A stretch of DNA of 22,797 nt, taken from Larix sibirica. Taxonomy: Eukaryota; Streptophyta; Pinopsida; Pinales; Pinaceae. The translations under genes and the position numbers were made by a program. The DNA lies in NCBI GenBank assembly GCA_004151065.3, contig NWUY0300011353.1, positions 82,984-105,780 of the forward strand, in the 5' to 3' direction. Positions 11,155 to 19,790 of this stretch are shown in pieces (the first letter of the stretch is position 1; the number at the start of each line of letters is the position of its first letter). Below the pieces are notes generated by a model. It made no database searches. It was not told where the DNA came from and was given only the letters and a program-made list of their open reading frames with translations.

Positions 11155-11700
11155 CTGCATCCGCATTGCGGAATGCAAAACTCAGGGCCGCATTTCTACA
11201 GCGTCGAGCGTTTTGGCGCTCCGCATTTCTGAATTTTGCACTACGGAATGTGGAATTCAGGATAGTATTTCTTCGGTGTCGGTCGTTTTGGCGCTCTGCA
11301 TTTTTGACTTCCGCACTGTGCAATGCGGAAGTCGGGATTGTATTTTTGTAGCGCCGGGCATTGTGGCGCTCCGCATTTATGAATTCCGCACTACATTATG
11401 CGGAAGTCAGGGGATTTTTTTGTAGCGCCAAGCATATTGGCACTCCACATTTCTGACTTCCGCACTACAGAAAAAAAAAATTCGGGAGTGCATTTTTGCA
11501 GCATCGGGCATTTTGGCGTTCCGCATTTCCGACTTCCGCACTGCGGAATGTGGAAGTCGGGGGCGCATTTCTGTAGCGCCAGGCATTTTGGCGCTCCGCA
11601 TTTATGAATCCTGCACTGTGGAATGCAAAATTCGAAGTCGTATTTTGTTCGACGCCGTGATTTGAGCATTCTTCCCTTCCAATTTCCGATTTGTGGATTG
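11155..11700. repeat. 75-bp GC-rich tandem array with hairpins (about 7 units)
   Basis: The motif CGCAYTRCGGAATG or a variant recurs at 11162, 11237, 11312, 11387, 11461, 11537 and 11612, with a decayed copy near 11687, giving a strict period of 75 bp. Units carry two potential stem-loops. One has arms GACTTCCGCA and TGCGGAAGTC around 8 bases (perfect at about 11305-11332); the other has AGCGCC and GGCGCT around 9 bases. The array is much more GC-rich than its surroundings. Because 75 is divisible by three, several frames on both strands are open and repetitive, but none looks like a protein gene. Unit 5 contains an A-run (about 11470-11479). Confidence 0.9.
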
Positions 11701-12058
11701 CAGAATTACGGACTAGAGACAATTGCGGCTGTGTAAAAAGATTAAAATTGCAGATAAGTTTTGGAAAAAAAAATGTATCTGGTTGTCTCCAATTGCCATT
11801 AAAGGGCACCAAGGAGATCAGGAACGTGACAAATGATATAAGATCCCAAGTTACAGCACTATGGCTTCTTGGGCTAAAGCATGAATGCGTTTACAGACAG
11901 AAGAATGCTCATGGCACGAATTTGATAAACACTAATTAGTATTGTTATTGTCCGAATGAGTAGTTTACAAATTTGTATGGATATTTTATGTTGCATATGC
12001 ATTCTTATGATGTGTGATAAATTTCTCTGTAATGCATAGTGTTGGAAGTTGATAATAG

Positions 12059-12660
12059 TTGAATCGTATAGTAGAAGCAACGTTACAGGAAAGCAAGGAA
12101 ATGGTGACCATAAACGATGCCCAGGATCCTTATGAGCAGGAGGAAGATGTTCTGGGAGAAATGTGCAAGAAGCACATACTGAAACCAAATCCAATGGAAG
12201 AAGGGAGAAATAACTCCCCGAACTTGGTTGAAACCATGGTGAGCTTCAATGAGAGATTGATGAAGGCTCAGGAAAGAGCAGCACCAGCTCAATGCCACAT
12301 CTTGCAGAGCCTCACTGATATGCATCAGAGGATAAATCTTGGGTCTAACCCAAGCAAGTGGGAGAGAAGAAAGAGATGCAGGTAGTCTCTAGAGGTCTTC
12401 TAGGAAGAGGACTCCAAGCCCTAGAAAATTCTGTGAGCAAAAAGCACAGAACACCCTCTCCAAGATCTCTTTCCAGCAGGTCATGCGACTCCAGAGATTC
12501 TCAGAGAAGTCTGAGGCATACTTCCAGCAGGTTTGAAGGAAGAAATAAATTCAGAGGGATCCCACAGGGAGAATTTAGGAAGGCAAGGCCCCCACATTTG
12601 ATGGAGAAATCAAGACAGGTCAAGAGGCNCTGCAACATTAATCCATGGCTTCTCAAGCAT
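12059..12660 (+). pseudogene. Broken Ty3/gypsy gag fragment
   Basis: A Gag-like frame starts near 12060 (the first ATG of the stretch is at 12101) and contains the acidic stretch DPYEQEEDVLGEM, then ETMVSFNERLMKAQERAA and MHQRINLGSNPS. It shifts frame near 12360-12380 into a Ser/Arg-rich linker (HRTPSPRSLSSRSCDSRDSQ). A further shift near 12590 is needed to read the segment PPTFDGEIKTGQEA, a hallmark before the capsid-like region of plant gypsy Gag proteins. The homology ends just after an N at 12629. The capsid core, zinc knuckle and pol are absent. The strand is opposite to the pol relics at 585-4995, so it belongs to a different insertion, possibly of a related family. Confidence 0.7.
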
Positions 12661-13225
12661 CCAAAAGTAGCAAATACATAGAGGGTAAGGTTCCTATCTT
12701 TCCCAACCTCTATGCTCACCTACAACCATCCTCTTCACTCTAATGTCTATAATTTCCCCTTCACAATGTTAATTTTTGGTTATTTTCATAGTCTAGTAAT
12801 TGGTAATGGAGAAAATAGCATGAACGCCCTACATAGTATAATAATTTTCCATGGAAAATGAGTGATAGACCCAAATCGAGATGAAAGGATTGGTTAAAAG
12901 ACAGCTAGCATTACTTCTGACCATAGAAGGAAGGACTCCTACAATTGTTATAAAAGTATATCCATCCCTTGTTTTCATAACTATATGAAAAGACTTTCCC
13001 ACCAAACTCAAATATGCATTCAATGATTGAATTTAATAAGTCAAAAGGAAGTAATTGGCTCATTTAAGGCACATGGAAACAAATGGATGAGTTCTAAGGT
13101 TGACACTTGGAAAAGGAGNGGCCTTATCTCTACACTAGGAATCTTTACTAGCATATTTACATCATTTTACATAATATGATTTAATACATTCCAAGGGTCA
13201 AAAAGAGGGGTATTAGATTGTCCTA

Positions 13226-13839
13226 TTTCCTCTCCTTTGGCTTAATCCCCTCCTACACCTTAGGTGATTCAACCCTTTTACCTCAAGGGAGGTTCCAACA
13301 TAGCTAGGGTAAAAGGTACCACCTTTTTTTAGGCATTTTGTGTCACCATACAACATTTCATTGTTTTATCATTTATATGGTAGTTACATTTGTTTTTCTT
13401 ACATTGTATTGAAGATCAAGATCAAGTATGTTTATGTTTTGAAAGAAGGTGTAACATCGTGTGCAAGTTCACTTGAGTGGAGAAACCCTCTCTTGGAGGT
13501 ATGTGGAATTTCTCATCATTAAGATGGGATCCTTACAACAACACTTTTATGGTTGAGTTCCTTTCCTTTCATCTTGTTTTCATCTTCAACATTTAGGAAA
13601 ATACCTCACTAAAGGAGGTTGGTAAATTAACCCTAGTTAACTTGCCTTCTTTGTTAATTTGTTGTAAACAAAGTCAAATTAAGCTAATTAATCTACAATC
13701 CTAAGTCAAAATAAACAATGCTAAATCCCTAATTAACCTAGTGACTTAGCTTCCCTCAACTTTCCTTTATCTCTTCCCTTATCCTTAGGTTTCTTGATTT
13801 CCCCATAAAACCAAGTGATGAATCCACTCTCCCCTTCCA
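13226..13839 (+). mobile_element. E2 element: 3' part of right LTR
   Basis: Direct homology to 5475-6088 (shared CCCCTCCTACACC, TTTACCTCAAGGGAGG, CATTTCATTGTTT, GGAGAAACCCTCT, AACCAAGTG). The similarity ends near 13839 with CCA, where the left copy has CCT at 6088; this is taken as the LTR end. A primer-binding site could not be recognised after the left copy. Confidence 0.65.
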
Positions 13840-15025
13840 CCTTGCGGTGGTGTAGTGCTTCAGTCTAACCGTCACGCTACATCTCATCCTTTTTCAACTA
13901 GTGTGATTGAAAGTAAAAGGAGAGAGTAGAAATGAAGTAAACATTTCCCTTTATTGTTTCCAAACCCGAAGATGACAAAGAGGAAAAAGAATAAACAAGT
14001 TTATTTCCTTTTTCTTTTGTTGTGTAAGTTAGGAGTGTGGATAGAGGAGAAATCCTACTAGATTTCTATAGGTGAATTTATTCCCCTAGGTGGAGTGGAC
14101 TAGCAAACTACTCTTGTAATGAAAATCAAAGAGTGCAAATGCAACAAATGAATACTGGAAAGGGAAAGTTAGGCCTCCAAGTATACCTGGGTGTCACAAC
14201 TCCACCTATGAAATAGAAACAAGGTTCCCCCTTTCTCTACAAAATATATGAATATTCAAGAGTAACATCATTTAGCAAGCAATCTAAATAGAACACGAAG
14301 TAACCAAAATCGTGAAAATAAAGAGTGCTCTAATGCCCTCAAGAGAAGGAAGAGTCTTTTACCTTACAAGTTGTTGGTGTGTTCTCCTTAAGGGAATATT
14401 AAAATGTCCATTGACTATTTAAGTTATTTCAATCCAAGTGGGTGAGATCCAAGGAGGTCACAAGATGCAAGATTCATGGCAATAATGCGAAGGAAAATCC
14501 CAAACAACGAAAAAAATATCAATTTGGGAAATATATAATCAAGGTTCCAAACTAGCTCGAGCATGGGAAAGAGGGACCTCTCGTAAACACCCAAAGAGGG
14601 TCAAAACTTATTTAGGTTTAGACCCATGAATGAAGAGTGTAGATCTAAAGCCAAAAAACCTATAAAAAAAGTGAGAAAATAGAAAGGAAGATGTCCTCAA
14701 GAGATTGAGGAAAATGCAAATGACAAGAGGAGAAATCCTATAGGTATTGATAGAAAATAAGTATATATTTCATTAATGCATGGATGCCAAATGTGGTTTC
14801 TCTTTACCCAACAAAAAGTTTGATTAACAAATTGGATAATTATGCGAGGAAGAGAAAATTAAAATAATGAAATGACCAAATTAACTAATCAAAATGTGCA
14901 TACATTAAGGCAAAGAAGCACAAATAAGACATTCCAAAAAATAATCACTAACAACTAGAATCATGGATAGGGGCTAAAATTAAAGATGATGGATCCCAAG
15001 AGTGATCAAAGTTGTTTAGTAGGTC
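13840..15025. other. AT-rich intergenic sequence, no gene seen
   Basis: No coding-like frame, LTR or recognisable RNA gene was found here. Composition resembles the neighbouring decayed repeats. The first 55 bases read on the minus strand contain a weak tRNA A-box-like string, which I did not accept as a gene. Confidence 0.5.
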
Positions 15026-15178
15026 CATAAGTGATCAAATTTTGTGGTAACTTAGGAGATTAGAAAAGGCTTAATTATATAAATGGGTAAATTGTCCATA
15101 AATCATAAGTGATCAAATTTTGTGGCTAGGAGATTAGAAAAGGCTTAGTTTTATAAATGGGTAAATTGTCCATAAATC
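15026..15178. repeat. Tandem duplication of a 75-78 bp unit
   Basis: Unit 1 (15026-15103) and unit 2 (15104-15178) both begin CATAAGTGATCAAATTTTGT and end GGGTAAATTGTCCATAAAT. The second copy lacks a few bases after TTGTGG. The two copies are nearly identical, so this duplication is younger than the surrounding repeats. Confidence 0.9.
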
Positions 15179-15626
15179 TAAAAATTAATAAGAAAAGCAT
15201 GGCAAATTCTTTACATTACATGTGATGCATGGTTGTTGTTGTCAATGGGTCACATTGCTCATGGCCATGTTGGAGAAGGTTTATTGAAGGGAAACATGTT
15301 TTCAATTAAGCTATTAAAATAAGAGTGTTAGTGTTAGTCTAAGAGTGTTAGTGTCTCATGAGTTTTTGATGGTGTAGAATCTATTTCTACCATCAAAATA
15401 GTTATTAAAACATAGTCAAATTTAGATTATACAAAATAAATAAAAAACACCAGATTTTAGTGAAAACCCTCAATCCTAACCAAATAATCGAATTTTATAC
15501 AATTCCTCATAAATGTTAACTTAATGATATGTGTTTAAAAAAATACTAAATATTATATTTCTTCCAAAACACCCACTTTAAATAAATTTAAACAATATTA
15601 TAAAAATACTGAAATTTTTTAAAAAT

Positions 15627-15647
15627 AATATATATATATATATATAT
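15627..15647. repeat. (TA)n microsatellite
   Basis: About ten TA dinucleotides in an AT-rich stretch, about 550 bases upstream of the channel start codon. Confidence 0.9.
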
Positions 15648-16130
15648 CCAAGGTTTTCAGATTATATATAATAAAAGGTTTTCACAGGAAAATCATAATT
15701 ATTAATCCATACATTTTGGAATAAAACATTAAATAAAAACATATTTTATTAATATACATTTTTCAAAATCTTATTAAAATAATAGTTAATTAATTGCTGT
15801 GTCAATATGTTTATGGTTCTGTTTTCAATTCTCTTTATGCAAAAATATTAAAAAAGAACTTTAACTAGAAAATATCCTGTTCCTTATACTGTTCCTTATA
15901 GACCTCAAATTTAGTGATAAAACAAAAATACCTCCAATTATTTTCTATTTTAAATTAAAAACTTTCCATTTCCCTGTTGACTTTCTTCATGAATAACTGA
16001 TAAATCTGCTCAGTTACAAAATAAAACTCCAAAAAAAACAGGATTTTTCAAAGCCATATGCCCGTTGAATTCTAGCTACTTTGAGACTGACTGTTTGGTG
16101 CGGGTCAATACGAGGCAAAGATACCTGACC

Positions 16131-16145
16131 ATGGCTGGACCATAA
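16131..16145 (+). promoter_or_regulatory. Possible upstream ORF (MAGP) in the TPK leader
   Basis: ACCATGG at 16128-16134 is a near-ideal plant start context. It opens a four-codon frame ending at TAA (16143-16145), 52 bases before the main start codon, which has a weaker context (C at -3, G at +4). If transcription begins upstream of 16131, this short frame could lower initiation at the main ATG. The transcription start is unknown, and no convincing TATA box was identified. Confidence 0.3.
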
Positions 16146-16197
16146 TTATTGATCGGCTCTACGGCCCTTCACCTCACCTGATAACTTGGGTTTTCTG

Positions 16198-17414
16198 ATG
16201 GAGGAGGAGGAGCCTCTTCTTTCAAATCCCAATTACCTCCATTGGAGACTACTTGTTAACCTCACAGGTCTTGCGACTGGAAGCAGGCCTGATGGCCCGC
16301 TCAATTCTGATATTAATTCTCCCCATATTAGAACCCCGGCCGCCATAGCTAAACAGAATTTTCTTTATGGGATTTCTTCGCCCCACACAGTTACAGAAGA
16401 CGACGTTCTCTCCAGATCAAGGAGCGACCTTACCGGCACTTCTTCATTAGTTGATGAATCTTCAGAAGAACGACAACAGATATCTTTAATGCGAAATGCA
16501 AGTCCTATTAACGGCGAAGCGAGAGCACAAAGATCGGAGTCTATTGTCATCAACGTGGACGACGATGAAAAAACTCCAATACTCAATAAACGAAGGCGGC
16601 TTCCAAGATCGAGCTCGGCGCCCGCCATGGTGGCGCTTTCAGGAGTCCCTGCAACCGCGGCGGCCATGGCAAAACCCCAATTGAGCTCGGCCTCGACCAT
16701 CGTCAGGCAGGCCGTGATCGGTGTCGTGGTCTATTTGGCAATCGGCGTGGGGATTTTCGTTTGGAGGCAAAAGGAATTCACAGGCCACAGGACTTCTCCG
16801 GTGGTGGACGGCCTGTATTTCTGCATAGTGACGATGTGCACTATCGGGTATGGCGATATAGTCCCCAATTCGACATGGACCAAGGTATTCATCTGCTTTT
16901 TTATTCTGGTGGGCTTCGGCTTTATCGATATTCTGCTCAGCGGATTGGTGACCTACATGTTGGACAAGCAGGAGACGGTGCTGCTTCTCAACGCGGCGGA
17001 CCACGGTAGCCGCTACGAAGCGGCGAAGACGTATATTATCGATGTGGAGAAGGGGCGAATGCGCATTCGAATCAAGGTGGCTCTGGCTCTCCTAGTCGTG
17101 GGCGCGTGTATCGGGGTCGGAACGCTAGCCGTGCGCTCCTTGGAGAGATTGAGTTGGTTGGATTCGTTTTATGTTACGGTGACCTCTGTGACCACGCTCG
17201 GCTATGGGGATTATGCATTCGAGACCCTGGAGGGGCGCTTGTTTGCTTCTGTTTGGCTTCTGGTCAGCACTCTCGCCGTGGCTCGGGCGTTTCTCTATCT
17301 CACGGAGCTCAGGATTGATCGGAGGAACCGCGCCATTGCCAAATGGGTTCTGCATAGGGAGATGACTCTCGGAGATCTCGTAGCTGCGGATATTGACAAC
17401 AATGGCTCTGTCAG
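16198..17414 (+). CDS. Two-pore potassium channel, TPK family, exon 1 (partial gene)
   Basis: Likely a dimeric K+ channel of an internal membrane, typically the tonoplast in this family. ATG 16198 is the first in-frame ATG after a stop at 16150. Exon 1 encodes 405 residues plus a split codon. A long N-terminal region (about 170 residues) starts with an acidic dileucine-like motif (MEEEEPLL) and holds the 14-3-3-type site RSSSAP at 137-142. Then come TM1 (about 171-189), pore 1 with TIGYGD (215-220), TM2 (about 229-252), TM3 (about 293-312), pore 2 with TLGYGD (333-338) and TM4 (about 348-368). The exon ends inside an EF-hand loop (DIDNNGSV, 398-405). Both selectivity filters are intact and no stop interrupts the frame. 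TIGYGD in pore 1 and the long N-terminus suggest the TPK2/3/5-like group, which is inference. GC content is clearly higher than around it. The remaining EF-hand exon(s) were not found in the window. Confidence 0.93.
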
Positions 17415-17420
17415 GTAAGT
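17415..17420 (+). other. Splice donor of TPK intron 1
   Basis: The exon ends CAG and the intron begins GTAAGT, a consensus donor. Coding homology stops here, and the unspliced frame meets TAA two bases after GTAAGT begins (17416-17418). The junction is after the second base of a codon (phase 2), within the first EF-hand loop. Confidence 0.85.
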
Positions 17421-17639
17421 TGGCAACCCATTCCAACCAATCTCTGCACGTAGGAAGCGTAGTTGATGAATGGTAGTTGGCTGAGAAATCTTAGGTACTC
17501 GATATGATATTTAACATAACTGGATGGTGGGAATTCTTTTTAAGTTTTACTTTTTCAATGCTTTTGAAGTAATTTAATTATACATTAAGGTACATCTATA
17601 TATGTTTAACAATGTCTTATCAAATCACATCTATATACT

Positions 17640-18200
17640 CTAGATAAAATAGTTAGAGAGAACTTTACCTTCCTTTCAATGTAATAATGACATTAGATTG
17701 AATTTGGAGAGAACTTTACCTTACTTTCAAAGTAATAATGAGGTTAGATTGAATTTAGAGATAACTAGAGAACCTTACCTTACCTTCCTTTCAAAGTAGT
17801 TGGCTAAGATAGTTAGTGGATATGATATAAATATTTGGATGGTGGGGAATTATTTTTCACGATAGTTTTTTTTAAAATAAAAGTGGGGTGGCGATACTTA
17901 GTTTAGTAATTATGCATTAAGGTACATGTATCTCATGTCTATCCTAAGTTAGAGGATTGTTTTATCAATTCACATGGAGATAAAAAAGATAGAGAGAACT
18001 TCACGCCCAAGTAATAGTCTTCTCGTCGTTGCCAAAGTACCAATGAGATTAGATTGAGTCTCATCGTTGCCAAAGTACCAATGAAATTAGATTAGATGGA
18101 ACCTTATCATATCAAATTCAACATGACATAATCTTAACTTTCTCTCAAAGTAAGAGAGATTGGATTGAGTTTTCTAAAGTATCAATTTAGCATTAGGTAA
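17640..18200. repeat. Degenerate intron repeats of about 45-65 bp
   Basis: Variants of GAGAGAACTTTACCTT, CTTTCAAAGTAATAATGAG and TTAGATTGAAT recur from about 17655 to 17800. A related pair around 18020-18090 shares GTTGCCAAAGTACCAATGA and ATTAGATT. They look like decayed tandem units of one family that also includes the better-preserved copies at 18241-18454. Confidence 0.6.
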
Positions 18201-18240
18201 TCTACATAAAATAATTAGAGAGAATCTCACACCATCAATA

Positions 18241-18454
18241 ATCTTGATAGAATAATTATAGAGAATCTTATAGGCCTCATTCTTGACAAAGTAACAACAA
18301 AGTTAGATGAGTTTTATTAAAGTGATCCTTAGTTTTTTTATTAAATAATCTTGATAGAATAATTATAGAGAATCTCATAGGCCTCATTCCCGACAAAGTA
18401 ACAATAAAGTTAGATGAGTTTTATCAAAGTGATTCTTAGTTTTTTTATTAAATA
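18241..18454. repeat. Two tandem copies of a 107-bp unit in the intron
   Basis: Copies 18241-18347 and 18348-18454 both begin ATCTTGATAGAATAATTATA, contain AAGTTAGATGAGTTTTAT and end with TTTTTTTATTAAATA(A). Only a few bases differ. The motifs relate them to the looser repeats just upstream. Confidence 0.9.
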
Positions 18455-18862
18455 ACTTTTAACTTTGTTTATAGAAGATAATGTTTTTTAAATGATAAAT
18501 ATTATCAAAGAATAAAGTAATGGTTGATTGATAATGTTTGCAACCAATTATCAATATGGGTGATAGGGACGCATGCATGATTGGGTGTGGGTATTCTTTA
18601 TATCGACGCAGTGGGCAGGAGAGACTCCACATGAGGTGACGAGTATCTGGGGTTATGGTAACCCATGGAAACCGTAGTTGAACACAGGTATGATAGTTCA
18701 TATTAGGTAGCAAGGTATAGGGGTATTATTTGACATGGTGCTATATATATGTTTTAACCTAAACAACAATAATATACAGAACGGGAAGTAGGTCAAGCCT
18801 AATTAGAGAGGCATCATGGTAAAATTTGGTCTTAGTCATTTAAAGGTGATGTGTTTCCTTAG

Positions 18863-19790
18863 TATATCTATCCTGAAATTAATTTTGGTAGGAAACTATT
18901 CAAGGATCACATTCAACTGATTAGTTTCAGGCTCCAAGTTGTTAACCAAAATTTACATTATGTGCTTGGGGAGTTTGGATATCTGAAGGAGGCAGACCAG
19001 AAGGTTGGTCTCTTTGGTTGGTGGGGCAAGAAGGAAGATGAGTACAACTTGATTTATGTTATCAAAAGGGATGAGTTGAGGATGAGGGTTAAGGGTGGCT
19101 TAATCCAACAAAATCTCTCTCTCAAGAAATATGACCCAAGCCTTCAACCAGGAAACATGAGCATGATATTGGGGATGAAGCATAGATAGGTAGAATAGGG
19201 AAGGATAAGGTGAAAGAGGAGGTTGAGGTACTCCCCAACCAAATCAGAAGAGGCAAATTGCATAAGATTCTCATCTCTCATGGGTGGGATAGAAAAAAAT
19301 AAATCCAAGGGCACAATAGAAAATCGTGGTGATTGCGAAGATTCTCTAACAATACCGGCACCTAGAAGATGTCAACAAGGAGATCAACAACTTGGAAAGG
19401 AAAGCCTCTATTTGTTGCAACTTCACTTCTGTAAAACACGTAGATATAGAGGCTCTACAATGGTTCCTAGACATAGGGTTCTCAAGAATTTGGGACCCAA
19501 AAGTCTCAAAACTGACGGAAATCTACCAGCTAGTGAAATTCGTGATTATCAAGGCTATGGAAGAAAATGAGTCACGGGCTCATTCCACTATCTTCATGAA
19601 GCTTGAAATAATGGAAACACAATATGATGCATTAATTTGATTTTATTGGGGCCTAAAGGCCTAGGTCATTGAGGAGGAGAATGAATTTCCTGTTAAAGCC
19701 ACCTCGAGTTCGATAGTGGAGGACACACCCTAGATTCCCCAAAAGGAATTCAATCTTCTAGACTCAAACTCAGATGAGGAATCATAATCT
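18863..19790 (+). pseudogene. Unidentified decayed reading frame within the presumed TPK intron
   Basis: I do not recognise the family. A frame from 18863 to 19189 (after a stop at 18860) reads continuously, with FGRKLFKDHIQ, GLFGWWGKKEDEYNLIYV and SLKKYDPSLQPGNMSM. After a stop, coding-like sequence resumes in other frames (KDKVKEEVEVLPNQIRRGK near 19210; NKEINNLERKAS and DIEALQWFLDIGF at about 19375-19480) and ends in an acidic tail near 19790. Residue composition is protein-like, with a possible coiled-coil segment (EDVNKEINNLERKA). It has the sense orientation of the channel gene but no similarity to EF-hands. Most likely it is a relic of a transposable-element protein; a broken host gene is an alternative. 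Confidence 0.4.

Larger units (their letters stand above)
10188..13225. mobile_element. E3: about 3-kb block inserted in the right E2 LTR
   Basis: It is defined by the break in homology between the two E2 LTR copies. It contains AT-rich sequence without genes (10188-10980; two Ns at 10547-10548), a GC-rich 75-bp tandem array (11155-11700), a plus-strand gypsy gag fragment (about 12059-12660, an N at 12629) and AT-rich sequence to the right end (an N at 13120). I saw no terminal repeats or clear target duplication at its edges. It may therefore be a truncated or rearranged element, or several insertions on top of one another. Confidence 0.5.

Noticed and set aside
11084-11812. Overlapping open frames on both strands, some Cys-rich with a 25-residue repeat
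   Set aside because: They follow from a 75-bp tandem array whose unit is a multiple of three and mostly lacks stops. Several frames are open at once, so none is supported as a gene.
13841-13900. tRNA-like or SINE-head string on the minus strand (GTAGCGTGACGGTTAGAC)
   Set aside because: It resembles an A-box only loosely, no B-box follows at the right distance, and the adjacent sequence is the LTR end.
16365-17436. Long antisense and shifted frames across the channel exon
   Set aside because: They are by-products of the GC-rich coding sequence; the sense frame encodes a complete, recognisable TPK core.
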